Assembly: GCF_904846345.1 (NCBI RefSeq)
Contig: NZ_CAJHAJ010000008.1
Coordinates: forward strand, 29,590-93,589
Length of the DNA: 64,000 bases
Direction of reading: 5' to 3'
Source: Psychrobacter maritimus
GTDB taxonomy: Bacteria > Pseudomonadota > Gammaproteobacteria > Pseudomonadales > Moraxellaceae
Below, piece after piece: positions 44,870-54,568 of this stretch (position 1 is the first letter of the stretch; each line of letters starts with the position of its first letter). The position numbers and the translations under genes are program-made. The notes under the pieces are model-generated. The model was not told the origin of the DNA. It did no database searches and saw only the letters and a program-made list of their open reading frames with translations.

Positions 44870-45433
44870 CTAGGCATGACCAATATCGCTGCTTAAATAG
44901 TCAAAATTAACGCCAATCTTATCGGCAGCGATTTGCCAACGTTCTTCAAATGGCGTATCAAACAATAAGTTTAAATCAGCAGGGCAGACGAGCCAGTCGC
45001 CGTTATTGAGCTCTTGGTCGAGCTGTTTTTTACCCCAACTAGCATGACCTAAGCACAGCTGATAATGACCAACGCCTTGACCAGCAGCGATGCGTTTTAA
45101 GATATCTTGACTGGTAGTGATACAGACGTTTTCTGATATTGCAAAAGACGATGCCCATTCTGGCTGACCCGTATGCAGGACAAAGCCGACTTCTGGATAC
45201 ATAGGGCCACCTTCTAGCGCCACATCTTCCATCACTTGCGGATTAGTGACTTCAATGTCTAAATCCTCTAGTAGTTTGCCCACGCGCGACTGCTCTAATG
45301 GCCGATTGACCATCAGACCGAGTGCGCCATGTTTATCGTGACGACAGATATAAATCAGCGCCTGCTCAAACCGTGGGTCTGACAGCTCGGGTGCCGCAAT
45401 TAAGAAATGATGGGTCAAATTGGCTTTAGACAT
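44870..45433 (-). CDS. yqgE: YqgE/AlgH family protein
   Basis: A 187-residue YqgE/AlgH (UPF0301) protein. Signatures: [39 protein letters not shown] at the N-terminus, [22 protein letters not shown], and [28 protein letters not shown]. The biochemical function is unknown; the name AlgH comes from a regulatory role in Pseudomonas alginate synthesis. It is upstream of ruvX by 72 bases on the same strand, the conserved pairing. Confidence 0.92.
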   Translation of the reverse strand: MSKANLTHHFLIAAPELSDPRFEQALIYICRHDKHGALGLMVNRPLEQSRVGKLLEDLDIEVTNPQVMEDVALEGGPMYPEVGFVLHTGQPEWASSFAISENVCITTSQDILKRIAAGQGVGHYQLCLGHASWGKKQLDQELNNGDWLVCPADLNLLFDTPFEERWQIAADKIGVNFDYLSSDIGHA

Positions 45434-45565
45434 AGCAAAAAACGCAACCTAATGTAAATGGTAAAATAACAGAGATGACACACCACTATATGGCGATACT
45501 GAGTAAAAAATCAACCAAAGCAAATATTTAGCGCTTATTAGACGTTAATGGTGCACCGTAAATCT

Positions 45566-47248
45566 TTATTTAACATCGGTCAATAAACTACGGGCATGGT
45601 CACGGGTGACATCAGTAATGGTCACACCGCCAGACATACGTGCCAGCTCATCGACTTGCGCACTATCGGTCAATATTAACAGCTCGCTTTCGGTTTGTTC
45701 ATCATGATGTTTTTGTACCAAGATATGTTGATGTGCTTGTGCCGCAACTTGTGCTTGGTGGGTAATGGCAAGCAGTTGCTGCGTCTGTCCAAGCGCGCGT
45801 AATAACTCACCGACCACTTGCGCGGTGCCGCCACTGATACCGACATCGACTTCATCAAAGACGAGCATCGGCTTGGCGGCATTATTATCAGCATTGGTCG
45901 CTTGCAATACTTGCATCACCAGTGCCATCCGTGACAGCTCACCGCCCGAGGCAATCTTGTGTAATGGCTGCATCGGCATACCGACGTTGGCGCTAAATAA
46001 TAAATCAATATCATAGCAGCCTTGCGCACTATATTGGCTCGTATCGGCCTTTTTGGTAAAGACAAACTCGCAGCGGGCGTTGGGCAGGGCAAGCGGTTGT
46101 AATTGCTTAATCAGCTGCTTACTGACCATTGGCGCCGCTTTTGAGCGCTCTTTATTTAACTGCGTTGCGAGCGTGAGATAGTCTTGCCATGCTTGCTCAA
46201 TTTGCGTCGCCATCGCATCGCTGCTTGGCTCGTTTTCCAATTGTTCTAATTGTGCTTCCCAACCTTTTGCTTCATCGATTAAATCATTTGCTGGCAAGCC
46301 ATGCTTACGTGACAAACGATGCCCGAGACTGATTAGGCTATCAAGTGTTTGCAAGCGCTCAGGATCAGGTAGTTGTTGCTCAGCATAATCCGATAGTAAG
46401 CCCGTGACCTCAGTGATTTGCTGCTGTGCTAAATGTAGCTGCTCGGAAGCCTGCTCAAAGGTTTGACTGACGCCCATTTGGTTGTCACAAAGCTTAATCG
46501 CTTGCCCGAGCAAGGTCATGACATCTGGCTCATCGCTATCATTATCGAGTAGGTGCAAGCCATGACTGGCCTCTTGCATTAATGCTTCAATATTGGATAA
46601 CTCTTCGTGCTCCGCTTCAACTTCTGCATAATCAACGGCGAGTAGTGGCTCAATGTCGGCAAGCTGGCTTTGCAACAACTGCATACGGTCTTGGCGCTGG
46701 GCTTCGCGGCTAGCGATATCAGCAGCTCGGCGTTTGAGCTGCTGATAAGCTTGGTAGCTGCTAGCCGTTTGTTCTGCAAGTGGCGTGATTTGTGCCATCT
46801 CGTCCAGCCATTGCACCACAAACTGCGGCTTTAGCAAGGCTTGCTGGGCATGTTGACTATGAATATTAACCAGTAAGGCGCCCAAACTTTTAAGCTCTGC
46901 CAAGCTGACCGGCGTGCCATTTAACCACGCTTTTGAGCGCCCTGTATTACTAAGCTGACGACGAATGAGTACTTCAGGTTCTTCTAAAGGTCGGTCGTTT
47001 TTGGCAAACCATTCGGCAACGACGTCATTATTTTCTACATCAAACTGGGCATAAATATCGGCGTGCGCAGCCCCGTGTCTGACCATCGCACTGTCGGCGC
47101 GCTCGCCTGCACATAAAGATAGCGCATCCAATAATAATGACTTGCCAGCACCCGTCTCACCGGTGATGACATTGAAGCCTTCAGCCACACTCAGCTCATG
47201 CTGAGCAATCAATGCAAACTGATGTAAAGTTAATGATACGAGCATCAA
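45566..47248 (-). CDS. recN: DNA repair protein RecN
   Basis: An SMC-like ATPase of double-strand-break repair. The 560-residue protein opens LVSLTLHQFALIAQHELSVAEGFNVITGETGAGKSLLLDALSLC, with Walker A near residue 35. Two long coiled-coil arms (about 155-365) flank a hinge. The C-terminal ATPase half has HKIASGGELSRMALVMQVL (signature) and MLVFDEVDVGISGGTAQVVG (Walker B). Start at ATG 47248 or the next codon. In many bacteria recN is LexA-controlled; I did not recognise a clear LexA box in the upstream gap. Monocistronic. Confidence 0.95.
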   Translation of the reverse strand: MMLVSLTLHQFALIAQHELSVAEGFNVITGETGAGKSLLLDALSLCAGERADSAMVRHGAAHADIYAQFDVENNDVVAEWFAKNDRPLEEPEVLIRRQLSNTGRSKAWLNGTPVSLAELKSLGALLVNIHSQHAQQALLKPQFVVQWLDEMAQITPLAEQTASSYQAYQQLKRRAADIASREAQRQDRMQLLQSQLADIEPLLAVDYAEVEAEHEELSNIEALMQEASHGLHLLDNDSDEPDVMTLLGQAIKLCDNQMGVSQTFEQASEQLHLAQQQITEVTGLLSDYAEQQLPDPERLQTLDSLISLGHRLSRKHGLPANDLIDEAKGWEAQLEQLENEPSSDAMATQIEQAWQDYLTLATQLNKERSKAAPMVSKQLIKQLQPLALPNARCEFVFTKKADTSQYSAQGCYDIDLLFSANVGMPMQPLHKIASGGELSRMALVMQVLQATNADNNAAKPMLVFDEVDVGISGGTAQVVGELLRALGQTQQLLAITHQAQVAAQAHQHILVQKHHDEQTESELLILTDSAQVDELARMSGGVTITDVTRDHARSLLTDVK

Positions 47249-47814
47249 CGCCTCTCATGGCAGACAATGAACTTCACCAATTATGCTGATAATTCATGTC
47301 TAAAATAGGTAAATAAGGAAATAAATGGCTTTGGTTAATGGTGCTAATGAGATAAAGGGGATTGGCAAATATTATGGTGGCAAAAGACAGTAAATACAAA
47401 TTTTAAAGGTAATCAAAGTCGGTCGTGCATTTAATAATAAAGCAAACTTTCCTAGTCGCTGTAACAAACTTTATAGATATAATGTGGTAGCATAATCTCA
47501 CATAATGATAAACTCTTACCACCAGATTTTCATACAATCTGTGCTACAAGGTTGGTCTTATAGACAAACAAAGACAGTACTATGACGGTCAAAGCCAGAG
47601 GTGCATCACTATTTTAGACAATGTAAGCTCAGCCGGAGGCTATGTTTAGCTGCTGGTGACGTTAAGCTAAATATAGTGTTAGTCGTTAAAAATTAGTCAT
47701 TAAAAAGAGGTTGTTTAACTGTCATTTAGGCAGTGAATTAATCTCTAGTTTTTCAATTCGATTTTTCAATTTGGTTTTTTAGTTTGGCAATAATTATTTG
47801 ATAAGGAAGCCACT
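47249..47814. other. Divergent intergenic region between recN and ppnP
   Basis: A 566-base gap that must carry the promoters of recN (minus) and ppnP (plus). Near the ppnP start are several T-rich near-repeats (TTTTTCAATT and relatives, 47748-47790) and a clear AAGGAAG ribosome site. No terminator, RNA gene or open frame that I can support was found. Confidence 0.5.
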
Positions 47815-48150
47815 ATGACAGCGGCGCAATTTACCAATGTAACAGTCAATGCTCAAGCCACGATATCCTACGATGGTCGTTGCTCAAGCCATACCATTAT
47901 GTTTGAGGACGGTCGCCATAAAACGTTAGGAGTTATTTTGCCTTGCGACAATTTGGTCGAACACTATCACTTTAGCACCAATACCTCTGAACGTATCGAA
48001 ATCATCAGCGGTGAGTGTGAGGTCAAAATAAACGGTGAAGAAGAATTCAGCTACTACCGCGCAGGACAATCATTCGTGGTCGAAGGCAATAGTGGCTTTA
48101 ACTTACGCACGGAAGAAATCGTGCAGTATATCTGTCATTTAGAAGGTTAA
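47815..48150 (+). CDS. ppnP: Pyrimidine/purine nucleoside phosphorylase PpnP
   Basis: A 111-residue single-domain cupin of the PpnP (DUF1255/YaiE) family, which phosphorolyses a range of nucleosides to base and ribose-1-phosphate. The sequence matches the family throughout: FTNVTVNAQATISYDGRCSSHTIMFEDGRHKTLGVILP, EIISGECEVKINGEEEF, and YRAGQSFVVEGNSGFNLRTEEIVQYICHLEG. The start is supported by AAGGAAG seven bases upstream. Monocistronic. The 275-base gap to rlmB carries only a weak hairpin (48225-48250). Confidence 0.92.
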   Translation: MTAAQFTNVTVNAQATISYDGRCSSHTIMFEDGRHKTLGVILPCDNLVEHYHFSTNTSERIEIISGECEVKINGEEEFSYYRAGQSFVVEGNSGFNLRTEEIVQYICHLEG

Positions 48151-48425
48151 TGCTGTTTAAGGTTGCTTCTATTAAAAGATAAAGCTCTTAAAAATTCATA
48201 CTATCAAAAGTCAATGCGGATAAGGGTGTTAAAAGACTACTTCTAACACCTAAAATGAAGCACTTAAAAAGAGATAAATCTTATAATAAGGTTTGTTTCT
48301 TTTTTTTTGACGATTTTTTTAATAATAATATTTCGTTTAGCCGCTGATTAGTTGCTACAATTATCGCTATATTTTTCTTCTGTATCGCCGCGCGCGATAC
48401 CCACTTTATAATCAATAGGCCTATT

Positions 48426-49196
48426 ATGGCAAAACCTAGCTATTTCTATGGCATTCATGCAATTGATGCCTTACTCGAACACCGTCCGCTTGATGGACTC
48501 AGCTTATTTGTGCAGCAAGGACGTGAGACTGACAGCCACGTGCAAGCGATTATGGCGCAAGCACGTGATAATGGCATTAGTATTCAACCGACGCAAAAAG
48601 ACAAGCTCACCCAACTGTGCGGCAGTCCGCAGCACCAAGGCGTGGTGCTTAATGCGCGCCCGTTAGGTTTCGCTGACGAAGGCTTGCTCGATACCATTGC
48701 CGGACGTGAGCAGTGTTTATTATTGGTGCTTGATCAAATTACCGATGCGCATAACTTTGGTGCGTGTTTACGTACCGCAGTGGCCATGGGCGTTGATGCG
48801 GTCATTTGTCCAAAACACCATGCGGCAAGCTTGACGCCAACCGTTGCTAAAGTATCGGTAGGGGCGGCAGAGATGATGCCTATCGTCAGTGTGACCAATT
48901 TGGCACGTACGCTAACCAAAATTAAAAACGCTGGTGTATTTGTCTTTGGTACGGCCTTAAATGCAGAGGCCAAGCCAATACATGAGGCAGATTTGACGGG
49001 CAAAACCGCGATTATTATGGGCTCAGAGGGCGAGGGCATGCGTCGCCTGACAACAGAAAGCTGCGATGAGTTGGTTTATATTCCGATGTCAGGCAACGAG
49101 CATGGTAACTTACAGAGTTTAAATGTGAGCGTTGCTACCGGTATGGCGCTCTATGAGATTAATCGGCAGCGAACTTTAGCTGCTGGGCAAGCGTAA
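48426..49196 (+). CDS. rlmB: 23S rRNA (Gm2251) 2'-O-methyltransferase RlmB
   Basis: A SpoU/TrmH-family ribose methyltransferase acting on G2251 in the peptidyl-transferase P loop of 23S rRNA. The 256-residue protein has an N-terminal substrate-binding domain (YFYGIHAIDALLEHRPLDG) and the knotted SPOUT domain with DQITDAHNFGACLRTAVAMG (motif 1), AIIMGSEGEGMRRL (motif 2) and SLNVSVATGMALYEINRQR (motif 3). The final 38 bases overlap the 3' end of the converging coaE gene. rnr, often the neighbour, is not present here. Confidence 0.93.
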   Translation: MAKPSYFYGIHAIDALLEHRPLDGLSLFVQQGRETDSHVQAIMAQARDNGISIQPTQKDKLTQLCGSPQHQGVVLNARPLGFADEGLLDTIAGREQCLLLVLDQITDAHNFGACLRTAVAMGVDAVICPKHHAASLTPTVAKVSVGAAEMMPIVSVTNLARTLTKIKNAGVFVFGTALNAEAKPIHEADLTGKTAIIMGSEGEGMRRLTTESCDELVYIPMSGNEHGNLQSLNVSVATGMALYEINRQRTLAAGQA

Positions 49197-49848
49197 GATA
49201 GTCTTGGTGTAAAGGCTCAAGCTGTACATATAATGCCGCAAGATCGCGCTCATTGAGTACCACATCATCTGCATAACGATTACGCTCTTCGCGGCTTAGC
49301 TGATTGACCATAATGGCTTTAATTTTCTGCACGCTTTGCTCGTCACGCTGGCTGGCACGCGCAAGTTGGGTGTCCTCGCTGGCATCCATTACCAAAATAC
49401 GGTGGCATAAATTGGCAAGTCCAGCTTCTGCGCCTTCAATGAGTAGCGGCGCTGATAGCACCACGTATGGCGACGTACTGGCTGCTAGTTGCAGTTTCGC
49501 CGCTTCACGTATCGCTGGATGGGTGATTGCTTCAAGCTCAATTAACGCTTCAGGATGAGTAAAGACATGGGTGCGCACAGCGGCACGATCCATTTCACCA
49601 TCGGCCTTTAACACCCAATCGCCAAATTTTCTTTTGATTTGGCGTAAAGTGGTACTACCTTTAGCGACCACTTGATGAGCAATCACATCCGCATCAATAA
49701 TATCAATCCCTTGCTGGGCAAACCAGTCGCTTGCCGCCGACTTGCCACTGCCGATACCACCGGTTAAACCGATGACCAATGTCTTACTTTTGGCTTGGTG
49801 AGGCTGTGGTTGAAAGGAATAAGACGAAGATGAGGCATAATTTGACAT
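49159..49848 (-). CDS. coaE: Dephospho-CoA kinase CoaE
   Basis: The last step of coenzyme A synthesis: ATP-dependent 3'-phosphorylation of dephospho-CoA in the cytosol. The 229-residue protein has an ~20-residue Ser/Gln-rich leader, then VIGLTGGIGSGKSAASDWF (P-loop near 27-36), IIDADVIAHQVVAKG, HPAIREAA and VLSAPLLIEGAEAGLANL, the normal family order. It ends the pilB-pilC-pilD-coaE set on this strand, which is conserved in pseudomonads and Moraxellaceae. It overlaps the rlmB 3' end by 38 bases in convergent orientation. Confidence 0.93.
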   Translation of the reverse strand: MSNYASSSSYSFQPQPHQAKSKTLVIGLTGGIGSGKSAASDWFAQQGIDIIDADVIAHQVVAKGSTTLRQIKRKFGDWVLKADGEMDRAAVRTHVFTHPEALIELEAITHPAIREAAKLQLAASTSPYVVLSAPLLIEGAEAGLANLCHRILVMDASEDTQLARASQRDEQSVQKIKAIMVNQLSREERNRYADDVVLNERDLAALYVQLEPLHQDYLTLAQQLKFAAD

Positions 49849-49965
49849 AATGATGACTTATTTAACTGATAAAAGAGGGATGACCGTAATACAGCAATAG
49901 CCTATTCTAGCAGGTTAAAGACCCTGTTTTTAGAAATTGCGGGTCTACTTGCATAGGATAGATGG

Positions 49966-50865
49966 CTAAGTATACATCCCTAGGTACCAATTGACGATGT
50001 CTGAGCCGTATAGTAAAGCGATGATACCGGCAATCGCGATATAAGGACCAAAGGCAAAAGGACGACTTTCCCCTTGTTTTTTCATTAGAATAAGCCCAAC
50101 GATTGAACCAAGCAGCGACGACAGTAAAATAATTAACGGCAACATCATAGGGCCAAGCCAAGCACCTAACACCGCCAATAATTTAAAGTCACCTTGTCCC
50201 ATGCCATGTTTTTTAGTGATGAGATAAAAGACTTTGACCACAACCCACAAAGATAAAAATCCGATTAATAGCCCCCAAATGGACTGAGTAGGGGATACAA
50301 ACCAGCTTTGAGAGTTTACCGCCAAGCCTAATCCTGCTAATGGAAAAGTCAGGCGGTCAGGCAGTAGCTGGGTATCAAAGTCGATACCGGTTAATGCTAC
50401 CAGCGTCCAGACCAAAATCAGGGCAGATAATCCAGCGGCGCTGACGCCAAACTGATATATGACCAAGATAGATAGTAGGGCGGACGCCAACTCAACAATA
50501 GGATAACGCAGTCCAATAGGGGCTTTACACTCCGAGCAGCGTCCTCGTAATACAAGCCAACTTATTAAAGGGATATTCTCATACCACTTTATTTTATGGG
50601 CGCAATGAGGACAGCGTGAAGCAGGTGTGCTTAATGTGATAGGGGTATCGGTGGCAACGATATCTGATAATGGCTGCGTATGTTCACGCGGCATGTCCGC
50701 TTGCTCAGCCATAAACTGGCTACACTCTTGTCGCCAAGCCGATACCATCATAAGCGGTAACCGATGAATGACGACATTTAAGAAACTGCCGACACAAAGA
50801 CCGAGTAGACCAAATACGACTAAAGCAAGAGTCATATTTTCTTGTAATAACTGAATAAATTGCAT
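49966..50865 (-). CDS. pilD: Type IV prepilin peptidase PilD
   Basis: An inner-membrane bifunctional peptidase/N-methyltransferase that matures type IV prepilins and, where present, type II pseudopilins. The 299-residue protein has the N-terminal GLCVGSFLNVVIHRLPLMM, a zinc tetracysteine pair (CPHCAHKIKWYENIPLISWL and GRCSECKAPIGLRYP), and the two catalytic aspartates in LTGIDFDTQLLPD and MGQGDFKLLAVLGAW, with about eight helices. It follows pilC by 25 bases and precedes coaE, indicating one operon. Confidence 0.95.
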   Translation of the reverse strand: MQFIQLLQENMTLALVVFGLLGLCVGSFLNVVIHRLPLMMVSAWRQECSQFMAEQADMPREHTQPLSDIVATDTPITLSTPASRCPHCAHKIKWYENIPLISWLVLRGRCSECKAPIGLRYPIVELASALLSILVIYQFGVSAAGLSALILVWTLVALTGIDFDTQLLPDRLTFPLAGLGLAVNSQSWFVSPTQSIWGLLIGFLSLWVVVKVFYLITKKHGMGQGDFKLLAVLGAWLGPMMLPLIILLSSLLGSIVGLILMKKQGESRPFAFGPYIAIAGIIALLYGSDIVNWYLGMYT

Positions 50866-50890
50866 GAAGTCGTTGTCCTTGTAGTAGATT

Positions 50891-52114
50891 TTAGCCTACC
50901 ACTGAGCCCATTTGGAAGATTGGTAAGTACATCGCTATTACTAAGCCGCCGACTAACACCCCTAGCACTGCCATAATTAGCGGCTCCATTAAGCTGGTCA
51001 AACCATCAACCGCGTTATCAACTTCATTTTCATAATAGACCGCTACTTTATCGAGCATCTCTTCTAAGCTACCTGACTCTTCACCAATACCGACCATTTG
51101 AATGGCTAAACTTGGGAATAGATTGGTTGAACGTATGGCAAACTGTAATTGCTGACCTGTTGAAACATCGTTTTTGATTTGCTGAATGGCATTATAAAAC
51201 ACCACGTTATTTGCTGCCCCAGCGGTAGAGTCCAAAGCATCGATAAGTGGGACACCAGCGGCAAAGGTGGTTGATAACGTGCGTGCAAAACGGGCGATAA
51301 CGGCTTGGTAAGCAATATTACCAAATATTGGCGCCTTTAAAACCGCACGGTCTAAGAAATCACGGAATTTCTTAGAGCGCTTTTTGGCCTCTGAAAAGCC
51401 AATAATAGCACCGCCAATAATGACAACCACTATAAACCACCATGCCTGCATCCACTCAGACATATTAACGACCATTTGAGTAAAAGCAGGTAGCTCAGCG
51501 CCAAATGAACCAAATAATTCTGAGAATACAGGTACAACTTTAATTAGCAATATCATAGTAACAATGACAGCAACAACAACAACCGCAATTGGATATTTCA
51601 TTGCTTTTTTAATTTTGGCTTTCAACAGCTCACTTTTCTCTTTATAGGTCGCAACGCGCTCTAACATGGTTTCAAGTGCACCTGATTGCTCACCAGAATC
51701 GACAAGTGAACAGAATAGGTCATCAAAGTAACGCGGATGCTTGCGCAGTGCCGACGCAAAGGTGCCACCTGCTTCAATATCAGCTTTGATTTGCAGAACC
51801 AAATCTTTCATACTCGGGTTATCAAGTGAGTCGGCGACAATCTCAAAAGACTGGGTCAGCGGCACACCTGCTTTCATCATGGTGGCCAATTGACGGGCAA
51901 AAATGGCAATATCAATAGGTTTGATAGATTTTTTGAAGGTATAGAGTGGCTTTGGCTTTTTCTTGATGCCTTTAACCGTAATACCTTGTTTGCGCAAGGT
52001 GGCTTTTGCCAGCTCCAAGCTACGACTGGTCGTTTCGCCTTTCACTTTTTGTCCGCGCCGGTTTACCCCATCATAGACAAAGTCTAACAGCATGTCGGTT
52101 TTAGCTTTTGCCAT
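50891..52114 (-). CDS. pilC: Type IV pilus inner-membrane platform protein PilC
   Basis: The polytopic platform of the type IV pilus machine, contacting PilB and driving pilin insertion. The 407-residue protein has a cytosolic N-terminal leader and two GspF domains (about 70-193 and 273-395), each starting with the pattern FARQLATMMKAGVPLTQSFEIVADS and FARTLSTTFAAGVPLIDALDSTAG, plus three hydrophobic helices (176-198, 225-247, 378-400). It lies between pilB and pilD in the conserved order. Confidence 0.95.
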   Translation of the reverse strand: MAKAKTDMLLDFVYDGVNRRGQKVKGETTSRSLELAKATLRKQGITVKGIKKKPKPLYTFKKSIKPIDIAIFARQLATMMKAGVPLTQSFEIVADSLDNPSMKDLVLQIKADIEAGGTFASALRKHPRYFDDLFCSLVDSGEQSGALETMLERVATYKEKSELLKAKIKKAMKYPIAVVVVAVIVTMILLIKVVPVFSELFGSFGAELPAFTQMVVNMSEWMQAWWFIVVVIIGGAIIGFSEAKKRSKKFRDFLDRAVLKAPIFGNIAYQAVIARFARTLSTTFAAGVPLIDALDSTAGAANNVVFYNAIQQIKNDVSTGQQLQFAIRSTNLFPSLAIQMVGIGEESGSLEEMLDKVAVYYENEVDNAVDGLTSLMEPLIMAVLGVLVGGLVIAMYLPIFQMGSVVG

Positions 52115-52342
52115 GTTACTACCCTCAAAAATTGTCTAATAGAGATACTGCCAAGCTATAGAAAATTGCCAAACTATAAAAAGATACCTGATCTGTATTT
52201 TGAATGTGACATACTTTGTTTTAGCTTAAAAAGCCAGTATATATCTGTTTTATATTTAAGTACATCTGTTAGGTAATATTGCTGGTTTACAAAAATCCAT
52301 GCTCAAAACTATCAATAGTGGCATTTTTATGTTCGACGACAG

Positions 52343-54052
52343 TTATTCAGAGGTGACGCGCATCATTTCCTGAATACTGGTCACCCCTTGTAATACCTTT
52401 AAAACACCAGAGCGGCGTAAGTCTCTAAAGCCGTTTCTTAGCGCCGCATCTTTAATATCTATCGCGTTACCATCTTCCATAATGATACGGGAGATATCAG
52501 GGCTGACTTTCATCACTTCGTAAATACCAACACGCCCTTTATAACCTTCACGGCATTCGTTACAGCCGACAGGCTCATAAATAATATTGTCTGGATTGTC
52601 TAAATCAGCATCGGTAAAGCCCAGTTCAAGCAGGCTTTGACGCGGGATATTGATTGGTTTTTTACAGTTTTTACATAAGCGCCGTGCTAACCGTTGAGCA
52701 ATCACTAAGTTTACTGACGTTGCGATATTAAATGAGGCAACACCCATATTACGTAAACGGGTTAAAGTTTCAGGTGCAGAGTTTGTATGCAGGGTCGACA
52801 GCACCATATGTCCCGTTTGTGCCGCTTTAATCGCAATTTCGGCGGTTTCAAGGTCACGAATCTCACCCACCATAACGATATCAGGATCTTGCCGTAAGAA
52901 TGACTTAAGCGCATTGGCAAAGGTCAAACCCACCTTCGGGTTGACGTTGACCTGATTGATACCTTCAAGGTTAATCTCGACCGGATCTTCGGCAGTAGAA
53001 ATATTGGTCTCGCCGGTATTTAAAATATTAATACCAGTATAGAGCGACACGGTTTTACCAGAGCCGGTAGGACCGGTGATAAGTAACATACCTTGCGGCT
53101 TATGTAAGGCTTCTAAAAACATCTCTTTTTGATCGGGCTCATAACCCAATGCTTCAATACCAAGCATGGCTGATGAGGGATCCAAGATACGTAAAACCAG
53201 TTTTTCGCCAAATAAGGTAGGTAAAGAGTTTACTCGGAAATCGATGGCTTTATCTTTAGATATCTTAAGCTTAATACGGCCATCTTGCGGTATACGGCGC
53301 TCGGAGATGTCCATCTGCGACATCACTTTTAAGCGTGCCGCAATCTTACTCGCCAGTTGTACCGGTGGGCTGGCCATTTTTTGCATCACACCATCGACAC
53401 GGAAGCGCACTCGAAAGGTTTTCTCGTAGGGTTCAAAATGTAAGTCTGATGCGCCCATACGAATGGCGTCAACCAGCATTTTATTGACGAACTTTACAAC
53501 TGGTGCTTCATCGACACCGTCACTAAGCTTGGTTTCACCTTCGTCTTCTTCGCTTTCATCAAATCCAATATTTAAATCGTTATCAGAAAAGCTATCAAAA
53601 TGCTGCATGGTATCGGCGTAAAGGTTTTCAATACGCTTTTTTAACTTATCTTCTTCAACGACGACGGTTTCAATAGATAGGCGTGAGTTAAAGGCAATGG
53701 CGTCGATGGCATCAATACGGGTCGGGTCACTCAATGCCACAAATAAGCGTTGTCCGCGCTTAAAAAGCGGTAAGGCATTAAACTTACGCACGATTTTTTC
53801 ATCGACCAAGTCTTTTGGTATGACGTCTGAGCTGAGCGCATCAAGATCAAAAAGCGGGTCGCCAAACGCTTGTGACAACATCTGTGCCAACTGATAAGCA
53901 TTGGCAAGCTTGTGGTCGACCAAATAAGGCACTAGCCCTATTTGCTGTTGTTGTGACTCCGTCTGCGCTGTTTTCATATGCGCTTCGCTCACAATACCTT
54001 CACTAATCAACTGCTGTGCTAAACCGCCGTATTTACTGGCTGTAATAGACAT
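52343..54052 (-). CDS. pilB: Type IV pilus assembly ATPase PilB
   Basis: A hexameric cytosolic motor that powers pilus extension. The 569-residue protein has an N-terminal GspE/MshEN domain (PYLVDHKLANAYQLAQML), DEAPVVKFVNKMLVDAIRMGASDLHFEPYE, Walker A ITGPTGSGKTVSLYTG near residue 335, the Asp and His boxes with QDPDIVMVGEIRDLETAEIA and TGHMVLSTLHTN, and a zinc tetracysteine (CKNCKKP and CNECREGYKGRVGIYEV). A 228-base gap separates it from pilC, so pilC may have its own promoter. pilA itself is not nearby. Confidence 0.96.
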   Translation of the reverse strand: MSITASKYGGLAQQLISEGIVSEAHMKTAQTESQQQQIGLVPYLVDHKLANAYQLAQMLSQAFGDPLFDLDALSSDVIPKDLVDEKIVRKFNALPLFKRGQRLFVALSDPTRIDAIDAIAFNSRLSIETVVVEEDKLKKRIENLYADTMQHFDSFSDNDLNIGFDESEEDEGETKLSDGVDEAPVVKFVNKMLVDAIRMGASDLHFEPYEKTFRVRFRVDGVMQKMASPPVQLASKIAARLKVMSQMDISERRIPQDGRIKLKISKDKAIDFRVNSLPTLFGEKLVLRILDPSSAMLGIEALGYEPDQKEMFLEALHKPQGMLLITGPTGSGKTVSLYTGINILNTGETNISTAEDPVEINLEGINQVNVNPKVGLTFANALKSFLRQDPDIVMVGEIRDLETAEIAIKAAQTGHMVLSTLHTNSAPETLTRLRNMGVASFNIATSVNLVIAQRLARRLCKNCKKPINIPRQSLLELGFTDADLDNPDNIIYEPVGCNECREGYKGRVGIYEVMKVSPDISRIIMEDGNAIDIKDAALRNGFRDLRRSGVLKVLQGVTSIQEMMRVTSE

Positions 54053-54130
54053 TAAGACCTCTCTTTGCTTGATATCAAATAGGCTGAATTTTTTAGACTG
54101 AATTTTACCGAAACCACATCATTATAATAT

Positions 54131-54212
54131 TTATAGCGCATTCACTTTGAAATCGCAGATAACTATTAGCATATATAGCGTATCGATTTTATTTTAAACC
54201 AACGATATATAG
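54131..54212. repeat. Possible degenerate copy of the 28925-29067 element
   Basis: TTATAGCGCATTCACTTTGAAA and TTTTATTTTAAACC, then GATATATAG, resemble the two ends of the 143-bp element at 28925-29067 in the same order, but the middle is short and lacks the CTGCTGGTAT pair. The rest of 54053-54568 (AT-rich, before tpiA) shows no gene. Confidence 0.3.
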
Positions 54213-54568
54213 TTAATAACCAACGATCGACCATGACATATATAGTTATATCTAATAAGCGAGTGCCAATCAGTTGTATCTAACTTGTTGTAATTATTGC
54301 TAGTCAATCATACAGATGATTGATTGTCTTGGTTTTATTTATTATAAATAGAATGATATCTAAATTTACTGCTGTTAAAAGACTTTATATAGGGTATGAG
54401 ATTGTTAGTCTATAAGAAATAACCACTTAGAAAAAATATAATGTAAAAGTCGGCAAAACATGGGTTTCGATTCTGACCGCACTATACTATAGCACTTGGG
54501 AAATATTTGTTATACTTGCGCGCATATGAGCCATATTGGCAGCAATAGATAAGACAAGGTATATAAGT

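Noticed and set aside
48225..48250. GGTGTTA/TAACACC hairpin after ppnP as a terminator
   Set aside because: The stem is only 7 bp with a 12-base loop and no T-run directly after it.
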